Source: CAVOGJ01 sp963700865
GTDB lineage: Bacteria; Planctomycetota; Planctomycetia; Pirellulales; Pirellulaceae
Assembly (NCBI GenBank): GCA_963700865.1
Contig: CAVOZC010000019.1
Coordinates: 124,001 to 188,000, forward strand
Length of the DNA stretch: 64,000 bases
Reading direction: 5' to 3'
Made by a program: the position numbers and the translations under genes. This document shows, one piece after another, positions 55,423 through 64,000 of this stretch. Within the stretch, counting starts at the first letter, position 1. Each line of letters begins with the position of its first letter. Below the pieces are notes generated by a model. It searched no databases. It was not told where the DNA came from and worked only from the letters and a program-made list of their open reading frames with translations.

Positions 55423-55628
55423 TCAAGGCGTCGGAGAACCGACGCGTTGAAATGGTCATCTTTTTTCGCCCATTTCCATGATCGGGCAACGTCGGTCGTT
55501 CCTGCCTTAGCCGTCGGCCAGGTTGGTCTGGATCCCACCAAGTGGTCAAGGCGTCGGATTGATTACCGACGCCTTGACATGGTCATCTTCTATCGCCGAT
55601 TGCCGTGATCGGGCAACGTCGGTCCTAC
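55423..55628. repeat. Pair of direct repeats with hairpins
   Basis: Two related blocks start at 55423 and 55546. Each has a hairpin, then ATGGTCATCTT, then GATCGGGCAACGTCGGTC. The second hairpin (55545-55578) is perfect: 13 pairs of GTCAAGGCGTCGG with CCGACGCCTTGAC around an eight-base loop. The first (55423-55450) has twelve positions with one mismatch and a four-base loop. They lie just past the 3' end of the minus-strand PEP-CTERM gene and may end its transcript; no clear T tract follows on that strand. Confidence 0.75.
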
Positions 55629-56618
55629 CTACCTGCGGCGACGTGTTACCAGAGCCAGCGCGAGGCAGCCAAGTCCCAAGAGGCCCAGCGTACCGGGCTC
55701 GGGAACCGCCCTGTGGGGCGTCACGGAACCCCAAGTCGTGCCGACCCGGAATTCATCAAAGATCATGACGGCGGGTGCGCGAGCCGCGTTGCCTTCGCCC
55801 AGCCAGGCTCCCAAACCGGTGGTTCTCAGGTTATAGAGGTTGCCACCGTCGAGAACAAACTGTGTGGTATTGGGAGCGCCGGCAATGCCTTCCGATGTCA
55901 GAAGCGGGTTCAGCCACAAGTCGATTTGATCGGTGCTCGTTTGACCAGCCACATCGCCGACCGTGACCTTGACGACGGCGAACTGCTGGTTGTACGAGAA
56001 TTGCACCCCGCTGTCGGCATCGTTGGCGGCATCCTTGGCGCGCGTTTTCCACGTATCGGTGACTTCGCTGTAATTACCAATCACGGCGTCTTCGCCCGCA
56101 TTGCTATTAAACGGTGGCGGCGGTGTCGTGAGGGAGATATGTGCGTTACGGCTGTATTCGTTGGTCGGAGTCGGGTCCGGGCCACCGATATATTCCGAGT
56201 CGGTCAAGCCTTGGCGTTCGGCAATGAACGAGATGTAGTAGCTGTTACCAGCGCCAATGAATGAACTGAGAGTTCCGCCGCCTAAACCGTCGACTTGACG
56301 GAAATACCGGGAAGCACCGTTCGACGCATCCGCGCGGGCGTGATTGCCTGCCACCAGCAGCGAGTTACCATTCAGATCGACGTAGCTCAGCCCACCCGCT
56401 TCAACGATTTGCGATCCGGCGCCATTTCGGGCTCGCCAGGTGGCATCGGCCCAGCCGTTGCCGCTGCTGCCGGCGGCCGTCTCCAGGAGAGAGCCTGCGT
56501 CGCCGGTGAAGGGCTCGTAAGCGAGTCGATTCGCTGGGTCATCCATCACTTGGGCGGTCGCGAGAGTTGCGAAAAAAATGGCCACTAGAATGGCACGACA
56601 AGAATGATACTTACTCAC
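55629..56618 (-). CDS. PEP-CTERM surface protein
   Basis: The 329-residue product starts at GTG 56618, chosen because AAGGAG stands eight bases upstream; an earlier in-frame GTG overlaps that site. Signal peptide: AILVAIFFATLATAQ. The body (LAYEPFTGDAGSLLETAAGS, WADATWRARNGAGSQIVEAG, YYISFIAERQGL, VVKVTVGDVAGQ, LWLNPLLTSEGI, FDEFRVGTTWGSV) has the look of a concanavalin-like beta-sandwich common among planctomycete PEP-CTERM proteins. The end is a canonical sorting tag: VPEPGTLGLLGLGCLALALV followed by TRRRR, so it is probably processed by an exosortase system and held at the surface. No catalytic residues are obvious. It stands alone, with 449 bases to the upstream operon. Confidence 0.85.
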   Translation of the reverse strand: MSKYHSCRAILVAIFFATLATAQVMDDPANRLAYEPFTGDAGSLLETAAGSSGNGWADATWRARNGAGSQIVEAGGLSYVDLNGNSLLVAGNHARADASNGASRYFRQVDGLGGGTLSSFIGAGNSYYISFIAERQGLTDSEYIGGPDPTPTNEYSRNAHISLTTPPPPFNSNAGEDAVIGNYSEVTDTWKTRAKDAANDADSGVQFSYNQQFAVVKVTVGDVAGQTSTDQIDLWLNPLLTSEGIAGAPNTTQFVLDGGNLYNLRTTGLGAWLGEGNAARAPAVMIFDEFRVGTTWGSVTPHRAVPEPGTLGLLGLGCLALALVTRRRR

Positions 56619-56626
56619 TAGACTCA

Positions 56627-56632
56627 CTCCTT
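56627..56632 (-). promoter_or_regulatory. Ribosome binding site of the PEP-CTERM gene
   Basis: AAGGAG on the minus strand, eight bases before the GTG at 56618. It decides the start codon, since the GTG at 56627 overlaps the site itself. Confidence 0.6.
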
Positions 56633-57067
56633 CGGTAAATGGTCCGATCCCTTCGAATCGAGCAGGTGACGTGTTGCGGCCCTCTGCCGCACTCAGGCCT
56701 GATGTGGCATCACCAAGTTCGCCTCATTCTGAACCCTGCGTTCGCAACTTAATGCATGGGAGCGAATCGAAATAGGATTCGATTTTTGCAATTCTCAAGG
56801 ACAACCTGGTGGAATTCGTCGAACGTCTCGATTCACGCACCCGTCGGTCTTCTGTTTGCACATGGATGTCTGGCCTTTGACCACATTGGCAGCGGGCGAA
56901 ACTCGTGGCGGCGGAATCGGCTGCCGCCGATTCCCAACGTTTGTCGCGGATGCGTTTTGCGGCGAAGACCGCTTGATCGTCGCTGAGAGGGCTGGAGACC
57001 GATGTCTCGCCACGGACTCGCCCGTGGCCTTGTCGGCTCCGGGCGTGGCGTGCTGCCGCTTGACGAA
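56633..57067. other. Intergenic region upstream of the PEP-CTERM gene
   Basis: About 435 bases between the PEP-CTERM gene and the 3' end of the oxidoreductase. It should hold the PEP-CTERM promoter. Short open frames on both strands lack protein features. I see no strong hairpin or repeat. Confidence 0.4.
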
Positions 57068-58378
57068 TCATTCCTTCGGCACGGACCAATGGCCACCGTT
57101 GCGATAGGTACGGCTCAACATGGCGTTTGCGGCGGGATCGTCGATCACCGTTTCGGTTTCGCCGTCAAATCGAAGTGTGCGTTGCAAACGGGTCGCGATA
57201 TTACCCAGGTGTATGGCCGTTGCCGTGCGGTGTCCGACTTCAATGGGGGCGTTGGGTGCGATCCCCGTTTGGACCGCGGCGACCCAATGCTGAAGATGTT
57301 CGACGACGCTGGACTTTGTCGAGTGTTGCAGCGAGACGTCCAGCGGACGATTCCGTGCACCGAGAAATTCGTATTTGCCCCGTTTGCTCAGCAGCAACCG
57401 TCCTTCCGTGCCGTGGAATTCGACGCCGCCGTCCACATTGAACGGATAGTTAGTCGACCAGAGTCGCATTTCGAACACCAGCATTTTGGACGGCCCGCCG
57501 TCAGGATGGGTAAATGCGAACGTCACCTCCTGCGTATCGGGATACTGCTGATCGTCGTCGAAGAAATACTTGCCGCCCAAGGCGGCGATGGTGTGAGGAT
57601 GCGTGTCGACGCCCAACCCCCACAACGCGTAATCAATCTCGTGGGCGCCGTCGTTCCCCATGTCACCCGTGCCGAAGTTGTACCACCAGTGCCACTGGTA
57701 ATGAAATCGATTCGCTTGATAGGGTAACCACTCGGCGGGACCGACCCAGGTGTCATAGTCGACATGATCGGGTGGCGGCGTCGGCTGTTGCTTACCGATT
57801 GACTCGCGGCGCTGCCAATTCCAGCATTTGGCCGATAGGATATCACCAATCACACCGGCCCGCAGTTGCTCCATCGCTTCCTGAATCCCACGGCATGATC
57901 GCGCCTGCGTGCCGTGCACGACGACTCGGTTCTGCCGGCGAGCGAAATCGACGAGCAGACGGCCTTCGTGGACATTATGGGAGCAAGGTTTCTCGACATA
58001 CACGTGCTTTCCAGCGTCCAACGCCAACAGCGCCGCTGGCACGTGCCAATGGTCGGGCGTCGCGATGGTGACCGCATCGACCGACGCGTCATCGAGGATG
58101 CTACGAAGGTCCGTCACGCCCTTCGCCCCTTCCGCCGTCGCGACACACTTGGCCAGACGCTGTTGGTCAATGTCGCAAACGTAGGCGATTTCGGCGGCGG
58201 GGACCGATTTCAAGGAGCGAATGTGATTGGACCCTTGATTACCGCCTCCGATCACTCCGATCCGCAGCCGTTCGTTGGTCCCGCTCGCGAGGGTCCGCTG
58301 CGAGGAAAGTGGCAACGACAAGACGGCGGTCGTGCCGGCGCACTTCAAAAACTGTCGGCGTGTCGTCGGTTTCATCAT
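57068..58378 (-). CDS. Tat-exported Gfo/Idh/MocA oxidoreductase
   Basis: A 436-residue NAD(P)-dependent dehydrogenase with a twin-arginine leader (TTRRQFLKCAGTTAVLSLPL). The Rossmann fold has LRIGVIGGGNQGSNHIRSLK and EIAYVCDIDQQRL. The family motifs VTIATPDHWHVPAALLALDA and GKHVYVEKPCSHNVHEGRLL (EKP Lys) and the substrate half WHWWYNFGTGDMGNDGAHEI follow, with Asp and His in the catalytic region. Planctomycetes carry many exported members; most substrates are unknown, with sugar or inositol oxidation expected. Its ATG lies 38 bases after the symporter stop on the same strand, so it is probably the last gene of the operon starting at 63965. Frame intact. Confidence 0.9.
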   Translation of the reverse strand: MMKPTTRRQFLKCAGTTAVLSLPLSSQRTLASGTNERLRIGVIGGGNQGSNHIRSLKSVPAAEIAYVCDIDQQRLAKCVATAEGAKGVTDLRSILDDASVDAVTIATPDHWHVPAALLALDAGKHVYVEKPCSHNVHEGRLLVDFARRQNRVVVHGTQARSCRGIQEAMEQLRAGVIGDILSAKCWNWQRRESIGKQQPTPPPDHVDYDTWVGPAEWLPYQANRFHYQWHWWYNFGTGDMGNDGAHEIDYALWGLGVDTHPHTIAALGGKYFFDDDQQYPDTQEVTFAFTHPDGGPSKMLVFEMRLWSTNYPFNVDGGVEFHGTEGRLLLSKRGKYEFLGARNRPLDVSLQHSTKSSVVEHLQHWVAAVQTGIAPNAPIEVGHRTATAIHLGNIATRLQRTLRFDGETETVIDDPAANAMLSRTYRNGGHWSVPKE

Positions 58379-58416
58379 CCGCTCTCAAACATCAGTATCA
58401 GTTCTCGTGAATCATA

Positions 58417-60126
58417 TCAGGACATCAGCCCCGCGAAACCTAGCACCAAGACCGCGACGGCGATCCAGCCTCCCAAGAATCCTAAGCAGGACAGTCGCGA
58501 AGGAATGGGAATCTCCAGGTCGAAAGCCGTGCAGAGCATGCGTCGCGGCGCCGGCTCGACACCCACGGGTAGTCGACACGGCTCGACAAGCACCTCCTGA
58601 TGACCAATGGGCGTCCGTGTGAGGGTATAGAATCGATCAAGTTGCTCTGTCGCGACGGGCCGGGTGCAGAGGCTTACGACGATCCCCACCAGCACTGCCG
58701 CGGCCGTGTAAAACAGGATCACCCAGGGTTCGTTCACCTCCGGTGCTTTACCAGCGGTCGTCCAAATCATACTCCATCGTTCCGCCAACGGTAGCTTACC
58801 CAGCCAGTGCACGAACCAGGGCTGTCCCGTCATCCACCACACGGAGAAACCTGTCAAGGTGATTGCCCAAGCCGCGGCGGCGGTCACACGACGCCAGAAC
58901 AGCCCCATCCAAAAGGCGATGCCGATCATCGGTGCGATCTTGAACCATACGCTCAAGGCCGTTTGGACGTTTGGCACCCAGTAGGCAAACGCGAGGCCTG
59001 CGAGCACCGTCACGAGAGCCGCCACGCGGCCGACGGCCAAGTGATGCGTTTCATTCGCTGTCGGGCGTATGGCGCGATAGATGTTTTGCGTAAACAACGC
59101 GGACGAAGAAATCATAAAGGCATCGCAGCTGCTCATCACGGAGGCCAGCAACGATGCCAAAAAGAGGCCCAACAATCCTGGCAGCACGTTGGGAAGAAAC
59201 GCGAGCGCGACATCTCCGTAGACATGGTCTGGATTCACGGTCGCCAGGTCGGTCCCCTGTTCCATGTACCAGGCCACGGCGGCCAAGGCGGTGACCGACC
59301 AGGCCATCGTGCAGATCCGCTTGGCAATATTTCCGACCATGAACCCGATGCGGCCGTCCAGCTCGGTTCGCCCAGCTCCGCAGACCCCCATGATAAACGG
59401 TTGCGCCACGATCCCGAGGAGGGCTTGCAGCGAGAACATCACCACAAAAAACACACCGATTTGTCCAGGGACGACCAATTGCAGCATTTGCGGATTGACA
59501 ATCGAACTTCGCATCCCAGCGAGACCGCCGACGGCATTCAGGACGAAAGGCAACAAGAGAAACGAAAACACAATCGTCAGCAGGCCTTGAATAAAGTCGG
59601 TGACGATGGCGGCTGAGAGTCCCCCAGCCGTTCCATAGATGACGAACAGCAACGTGATGACTGGAATGGCAACCTTGGCATGAACCAGACCGCCGCTGCA
59701 CGATTCAAACAATGCGCCGGCTCCCTTGAGCATCAATCCTATTTTCACGGCCAAGCCGAGAATGCCGACGACCGCGAACAACAGCGAAACACTTTTATCA
59801 AACCTCAATGCATAAACGTCCGCGGTCGTCACGGCGCGAAAGCGACGCATGATGGGTGCGATGACCCAATAGAAGGGGGTGGCGGGGAGCCAGATCCATT
59901 GCCACCAGATGCCCGAAAGTCCCTGACGAAACGTGGCGGCGGCAACGACGACGGCTTGGTCCGATGCCGTTCCCGTTCCAAAGGCATTGGCAATCATCAT
60001 CGCGGCTCCGAAACGCCGCGGCATGAAAAACTCCTGCACTCCCTTCACGCCGCGGCCAATCCACACGCCGAGCGCCGTGATGCCCACGAGGTAGACGATC
60101 AGGACCGCGAGATCAACACGATGCAT
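58417..60126 (-). CDS. Sodium/solute symporter (SSS family)
   Basis: The 569-residue inner-membrane protein has 13-14 hydrophobic segments. SSS motifs: IVYLVGITALGVWIGRGVKG, NAFGTGTASDQAVVVAAATF, YALRFDKSVSLLFAVVGILG, VIYGTAGGLSAAIVTDFIQG, the conserved LFLASLLASVMSSCDAFMIS with its Ser pair near residue 330, and AYWVPNVQTALSVWFKIAPM. A longer soluble loop (WSMIWTTAGKAPEVNEPWV) precedes the last helices. Compared with the symporter at 25744 it lacks the GSEHLVGLAGSG signature of SGLT-type sugar carriers, so substrate is open. It lies between an esterase and an oxidoreductase with short gaps (26 and 38 bases), which points to uptake of the product of those periplasmic enzymes. Confidence 0.88.
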   Translation of the reverse strand: MHRVDLAVLIVYLVGITALGVWIGRGVKGVQEFFMPRRFGAAMMIANAFGTGTASDQAVVVAAATFRQGLSGIWWQWIWLPATPFYWVIAPIMRRFRAVTTADVYALRFDKSVSLLFAVVGILGLAVKIGLMLKGAGALFESCSGGLVHAKVAIPVITLLFVIYGTAGGLSAAIVTDFIQGLLTIVFSFLLLPFVLNAVGGLAGMRSSIVNPQMLQLVVPGQIGVFFVVMFSLQALLGIVAQPFIMGVCGAGRTELDGRIGFMVGNIAKRICTMAWSVTALAAVAWYMEQGTDLATVNPDHVYGDVALAFLPNVLPGLLGLFLASLLASVMSSCDAFMISSSALFTQNIYRAIRPTANETHHLAVGRVAALVTVLAGLAFAYWVPNVQTALSVWFKIAPMIGIAFWMGLFWRRVTAAAAWAITLTGFSVWWMTGQPWFVHWLGKLPLAERWSMIWTTAGKAPEVNEPWVILFYTAAAVLVGIVVSLCTRPVATEQLDRFYTLTRTPIGHQEVLVEPCRLPVGVEPAPRRMLCTAFDLEIPIPSRLSCLGFLGGWIAVAVLVLGFAGLMS

Positions 60127-60152
60127 GACGGTTGGACATCAGGAGTGCGTCA

Positions 60153-61415
60153 CTAGCGTCGCGCACCGTCCGCAGATGCCTTTCCCCTTCCGTTCTTGAG
60201 CAACCCGAGGATATGATCGCAGCCCACGGTGGCATGATCGGGTCGGGGATGCTGTTCGTCAAAAACGCGTAATTCGCCTTCGGGCAGGATGTGAATGGAG
60301 TTCTCCACGATCTCGCCCGCCTCATTTTGTATGGCGGCAAGGTCAAGCCCCAGGTGTTTTGCCAGGAAGCGATAGGCGGCCGACCTTTTGGAGGGGCCAT
60401 AATCGTGACCCTCGTTTGCGAGGTGCACGTTTTCCACATTGGCTGCCGCATCGTAAAACGAGTAGATGCGGCGAAGATGGGGGTACTCGACCTCTGGGGT
60501 ATGAGACGTCCAATCTCCGCCGTCAGAAACAAGCAGCATCGGCTTTGGGGCCATGAGTGCCGCGATTTCGACATTGTTCGTCTCGTATTCGTCACATTTG
60601 TGGATGGGCATCGCGCTTTCGCACTCGCAACCGCCGAAAAAATGTGCCGAAACCTGGGCCACGGGAATCGATACGTCAATGCGGTCATCCAGTGCCGCCA
60701 ACAGAAACGTCTGCGTTCCGCCGCCCGACGAGCCCGTCACCGCCAATCGTGCCTCGTCGACGCAGCCCAGCGACAGCAGGAAGTCGACGGCCCGCATGCT
60801 GTTGTACGTCTGTAACCTTTGCACTTGAAAACGACGGTGTTCGCATTGCGTCGCTTCCCCGTAGCCGACCATATCGTAGGCGAAGGCGGCGGCTCCCATG
60901 CGGGCCTGAGCCGCGCAGCGCGACTGCACCGCTTCACCCAGTCGTGCATTGGAAACGTGGCCATGCGGGTTCAATACGCCCGGGACCTTGCCCGCGATCT
61001 GCGCTGGCAGATAGAGATTCCCAGTGACCCAGAAGCCGGGAAGACTCTCAAAGGCCACATTCTCCACCGTATAACCATCCATGCTGCGTCGGCTGTGTCG
61101 AATGACGCGCAGGTCACAGGGCACTGGCAGATTTACTAATTCCAAGGCACGGCGCAGACCATCGCGGAGCATCGCGCTCCGCGCTTCCCAGGATGCCCGA
61201 TCTTCGTAAAGTCGTGCTTTTTCCGCCAGTTTTATTCGTCCCTCGTCTTCCGTGTACGCAGCACCCCGCAAGAGCGTCACCACCTGCGCCACCACCAGAG
61301 TCGGGAGGACGAGGACGTGCAGCGTGACTACGACCAAATACCATCGCCATCGACCGGCAGCGGGCGGATGAGCCGGCGAGCTTTCCCTCGTGGTGAGTCG
61401 ACGATCGTTGTTCAT
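60153..61415 (-). CDS. Alpha/beta hydrolase, acetyl xylan esterase-like
   Basis: The 420-residue protein has an N-terminal membrane or signal segment (WYLVVVTLHVLVLPTLVVAQ) and an alpha/beta hydrolase core. The nucleophile Ser is in ARLAVTGSSGGGTQTFLLAA near residue 225; the oxyanion region reads GVLNPHGHVSN; the catalytic His is in VHLANEGHDYGPSKR near 345; KPMLLVSDGGDW places a candidate Asp. This matches the prolyl-oligopeptidase-like esterases often named acetyl xylan esterase (AXE1/Abhydrolase_7 group). It would remove acetyl or methyl groups from sugars or uronates in the periplasm. It lies in an operon-like row, 60 bases after an oxidoreductase and 26 before a symporter. Frame intact. 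Confidence 0.8.
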   Translation of the reverse strand: MNNDRRLTTRESSPAHPPAAGRWRWYLVVVTLHVLVLPTLVVAQVVTLLRGAAYTEDEGRIKLAEKARLYEDRASWEARSAMLRDGLRRALELVNLPVPCDLRVIRHSRRSMDGYTVENVAFESLPGFWVTGNLYLPAQIAGKVPGVLNPHGHVSNARLGEAVQSRCAAQARMGAAAFAYDMVGYGEATQCEHRRFQVQRLQTYNSMRAVDFLLSLGCVDEARLAVTGSSGGGTQTFLLAALDDRIDVSIPVAQVSAHFFGGCECESAMPIHKCDEYETNNVEIAALMAPKPMLLVSDGGDWTSHTPEVEYPHLRRIYSFYDAAANVENVHLANEGHDYGPSKRSAAYRFLAKHLGLDLAAIQNEAGEIVENSIHILPEGELRVFDEQHPRPDHATVGCDHILGLLKNGRGKASADGARR

Positions 61416-61475
61416 GGGCCTGGTTTCAAACTCGCGGTCGGGCCAGCGGTTGTGGAGCGTTGGGCTTGCCGGGAA

Positions 61476-62924
61476 TCATCCCATGCGCGGCAATTCAAAT
61501 CCCTTGCGATAGGCCCGCGACATGCGTTGATTCGCCGGCTCGGCCGCTTCCCCGACGAACTGGGCCGCCGCCGGGTCAAACAGTAGCTTGGGGCCCAGCA
61601 ACCACGGATCGAGCGTCGTCAATTTATCCTGCAGGGCGTACGCCAGTGTCGACTCACGCAGTCTGGCGAGCATGTCTCGTGACTCGACCGATTCCCCGAA
61701 CGCGGCTTCGATTTCCTCGGGAGGGACGGACTTGCCCAAGCGAAGCGCGATATTGGCCATGTGAAACATCGCGGCCGAATTCGCACCCATCTGGCAATCG
61801 GAGCGCAATTTTGTCCGATCATTGGCGAAGACAGCGTCGATAAAATTCTGCATGTGCGCGTTGGTGCCGTCGCCATCCTGACTCGCATCCGCCTTGAACT
61901 CGTCCACCGCGCCATCGTCGGCGACGAACCGACCTCCGCCGCGACCCCCAATGAACTTGCCGGCTTCGGTACGAATGATGACTCCCACAGGGTTGCCATC
62001 GGGCGGCTGCCGTCCCTCTTCCAAATCCATCACTTCGAACAGGATGGGAATGCTGCCTGATTTGGTTAAGCAGGCCATGACATTGGGGGTGTTGCCGGCG
62101 TCGTGCCAGCCAAATCGATTACCGGCGGCGACCATCGTCGTGAGCGGCTCTTGGGGATCGTCCAGGGCCCAGTTGATCAAATCCCATTCATGGGCCCCTT
62201 GATTGCCCACATCTCCGTTGCCCGTGTTGAAATCCCAATGCCAGTCGTAATGCAGCCGTGGACGCATGATGGGCAGGTCTTCGGCGGGACCTAGCCACAG
62301 GTCGTAATTCAGTCCAGCGGGGATGGCCAGCGGTCGAGCCAGTTTGCCGATCGATTCCCGCGGTCGATAACATGTTCCATGAATTCCCTCGACCTTGCCG
62401 TATTTCCCCTGATGAAGCTGTTCGTAGAAGGGAATCAGTGACGTATCGGAACGATTCTGAAAACCACATTGCACGAGCTTTCCATAGCGCTCCGCGGCCT
62501 CGACCACCACGCGACCCTCCCGCAGGTCGTGGGAAATCGGCTTTTCGATATACACGTGCTTGCCCGCCTGACAAGCCAGCACGGTCAGCAAGGTATGCCA
62601 ATGATTCGGAGTGGCGGACACGATGGCATCCACGTCGTCGCGATCCAGGATGCGGCGAAAGTCATCGGTGCGGAAAAGCGACTTGTCGTCCGGCCGATAT
62701 CCCTGCAGCGTTTCTTGATCTACGTCAGCGACGGCCACCAAATGCGCGTGCCGCGCCGCTTCGATGGCCGCCATCAGGCGTCGGCCCCGTCCGCGAAAAC
62801 CAATGACCGCCAATCTCAATGACTCGTTCGGCGATCTAGACGCACCGCGAACGGGGAATGCGTGGGTGAGGGCGACGGCAGCGCCTACGGTCTTCACGAA
62901 TTGTCGTCGATGCATGGCCATCAT
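61476..62924 (-). CDS. Gfo/Idh/MocA oxidoreductase with Tat-like leader
   Basis: A 482-residue NAD(P)-dependent dehydrogenase. The leader MHRRQFVKTVGAAVALTHAF is twin-arginine-like; the ATG at 62924 or that at 62915 can serve. The Rossmann motif reads LAVIGFRGRGRRLMAAIEAA, then VAVADVDQETLQGY, IVSATPNHWHTLLTVLACQA, GKHVYIEKPISHDLREGRVV, RPRESIGKLARPLAIPAGLN, and YDWHWDFNTGNGDVGNQGAH. It is longer than typical because of a C-terminal extension after MGANSAAMFHMANIALRLGK, holding EEIEAAFGESVESRDMLARL. This form is common in planctomycetes. It sits 12 bases after DUF1559 and 60 before the esterase on the same strand. Substrate unknown. Confidence 0.9.
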   Translation of the reverse strand: MMAMHRRQFVKTVGAAVALTHAFPVRGASRSPNESLRLAVIGFRGRGRRLMAAIEAARHAHLVAVADVDQETLQGYRPDDKSLFRTDDFRRILDRDDVDAIVSATPNHWHTLLTVLACQAGKHVYIEKPISHDLREGRVVVEAAERYGKLVQCGFQNRSDTSLIPFYEQLHQGKYGKVEGIHGTCYRPRESIGKLARPLAIPAGLNYDLWLGPAEDLPIMRPRLHYDWHWDFNTGNGDVGNQGAHEWDLINWALDDPQEPLTTMVAAGNRFGWHDAGNTPNVMACLTKSGSIPILFEVMDLEEGRQPPDGNPVGVIIRTEAGKFIGGRGGGRFVADDGAVDEFKADASQDGDGTNAHMQNFIDAVFANDRTKLRSDCQMGANSAAMFHMANIALRLGKSVPPEEIEAAFGESVESRDMLARLRESTLAYALQDKLTTLDPWLLGPKLLFDPAAAQFVGEAAEPANQRMSRAYRKGFELPRMG

Positions 62925-62936
62925 TCAGGTACTTGT

Positions 62937-63965
62937 TCAAAAAAAACGACTGTCGTCATTTCTGCCGCCCAGACTGGAGAAGACCGATTCGTCAATTTCA
63001 TATCCGATCGTCTCGACCGAACCATCACAGCGCGCCGCGTGCATTCCGCCCGGGTGAGCGCTGCCGAATCTCCAGCGGGTAAAAGTGCTCAGCACATGCT
63101 TATCCTGAATCGGCGGCATCGGATCTTGTCCGTTGGCCGTGTAGCCCGCGTTATCCTGATCGTGTCCCGTGAAAACGCACTGATCATCGGATGAATGCGC
63201 TCCGGTCGTATAGTCTCGCGGGTCCATCGCTTTCTCACCGACGAGGATCGTATGGGAGGTTCCGTCCGTGATCTTGGCCAGGCGGACTCGACTTCGCTGA
63301 TAGACGACCCCGTTCTGTTCGGTGTTCGCAAACCGCCACGCATGACTGGCGGCGCTGCGCGGCGTAGGACCCTCTTCTTCACCGCGATTCATGTTGCCCG
63401 CATTGGCCCGATAGTCGCCGCGGGCCACGTAGCAGCTTGCCTCTCCGTGGGGCACGGATTCACAATGGGAGACATTCCACGCCAGATAGCCGAACTGAGG
63501 ATCGACCAGCGGATAGCCGTGCGCTGCGCGTCGGGAGGGGCACATGAACATGCTCAACGGCGTCGTGACCAATCGCCGCATTTCCTCATGGCGTGCTTCC
63601 GAGATGGGATTTCGAAGCGCCAAGTCTTGCTTGATCGGACCGCCTAATGCTCGTTCCGGCCCACTCTCAAGATACTCCAGAATGTTGTAGGCCCAGCTGC
63701 CTGGCTGATCTTCGCCGTAGCCCGATGCGGCGTCACCTACCCAGCGATACCCCCAACCACCGGTGGGCAGGTGGCGCTGCGAGGATTCATGGTTGAGCAT
63801 GGCCAAGGCGATTTGCTTGAGATGATTCTTGCATTCGACGCGGCGGGCTGCTTCCCGGGCGGACTGGATGGCGGGCAACAGCAAGGCAATCAGGATACCA
63901 ATGATGGCGATCACCACCAACAACTCGACCAACGTAAAACCGGCGGTCGGGCGGTGATGTCTCAT
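62937..63965 (-). CDS. DUF1559 protein with type IV prepilin leader
   Basis: The 342-residue protein opens with a prepilin-type leader: TAGFTLVELLVVIAIIGILI with Glu at the expected +5 position, then ALLLPAIQSAREAARRVECK. Cleavage after Gly by a prepilin peptidase and methylation of Phe are expected. The DUF1559 body follows (NHLKQIALAMLNHESSQRHL, FMCPSRRA, ISDGTSH-type KITDGTSHTILVGEKAMDPR, and the H-x9-DG-like end HPGGMHAARCDGSVETIGYE). This family is greatly expanded in planctomycetes and almost confined to them, so it supports the taxonomic call. Function is unknown; a pseudopilin-like surface role is assumed. It is the first gene of the minus-strand row, 12 bases before the next ATG, and lies close to the window edge. 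Confidence 0.93.
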   Translation of the reverse strand: MRHHRPTAGFTLVELLVVIAIIGILIALLLPAIQSAREAARRVECKNHLKQIALAMLNHESSQRHLPTGGWGYRWVGDAASGYGEDQPGSWAYNILEYLESGPERALGGPIKQDLALRNPISEARHEEMRRLVTTPLSMFMCPSRRAAHGYPLVDPQFGYLAWNVSHCESVPHGEASCYVARGDYRANAGNMNRGEEEGPTPRSAASHAWRFANTEQNGVVYQRSRVRLAKITDGTSHTILVGEKAMDPRDYTTGAHSSDDQCVFTGHDQDNAGYTANGQDPMPPIQDKHVLSTFTRWRFGSAHPGGMHAARCDGSVETIGYEIDESVFSSLGGRNDDSRFF

Positions 63966-64000
63966 GAACGGGTCCGATGCAAAGTCCTTGCCCTCAGCTG

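Overview
The window is GC-rich bacterial DNA that looks like a Planctomycetota chromosome, most likely Pirellulales-like. Support comes from a DUF1559 protein with a type IV prepilin leader, several PEP-CTERM proteins with dockerin-like calcium repeats, an autotransporter-type beta-strand repeat protein, Tat-exported Gfo/Idh/MocA oxidoreductases and TIM-barrel epimerases, sodium/solute symporters, and intergenic arrays built on a CACGAAG motif. No tRNA, rRNA, CRISPR array or transposase gene was recognised.

Layout. 1-482: the end of a GH2 glycosidase. 483-2172: three tandem copies of a roughly 550-bp module, each carrying a 30-bp repeat array and, in the first two copies, a captured 3' end of the neighbouring oxidoreductase gene. 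2173-2889: that oxidoreductase, missing its NAD-binding half. 2947-8293: aldose 1-epimerase, an orphan sugar-binding protein and an exported GH78 rhamnosidase. 8294-37658: a long plus-strand block with an unclassified TIM-barrel glycosidase, GH106, a GH43-like protein, GH95, a LacZ-type GH2, galT, an IMPase-like protein, an arabinokinase/galactokinase-type GHMP kinase, a sodium/sugar symporter, a second GH2, a GH43-like/GH29/DUF3826 fusion and a large beta-repeat PEP-CTERM protein. 37680-42299 (minus): a GH78 without signal peptide, a 63-residue membrane protein and an NCS1 permease. 42648-48085: a DUF5060-type glycosidase, a Tat-exported sugar isomerase-like protein and an MGH1-like/DUF6807 fusion. 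48093-53590: a DNRLRE PEP-CTERM protein, a pectate lyase, a beta-hydroxyacid dehydrogenase and a stand-alone DUF6807 protein. 53641-55628: a 213-bp tandem array and two hairpins. 55629-63965 (minus): a probable operon of DUF1559, Gfo/Idh/MocA, esterase, symporter and Gfo/Idh/MocA, followed by a PEP-CTERM protein.

Read together, the genes describe uptake and stripping of a rhamnose-, fucose-, galactose-, arabinose- and galacturonate-containing polysaccharide, most simply a pectin of the rhamnogalacturonan type. Released sugars would be epimerised, imported by sodium symport, phosphorylated at C1 and passed to a GalT-type transferase. This is inferred from families; no substrate was shown.

About eleven genes carry single-base frameshifts (about 17 in total). 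Several can be repaired by adding one base to a short homopolymer, so I read most as sequence errors, and each such gene is given as one feature.
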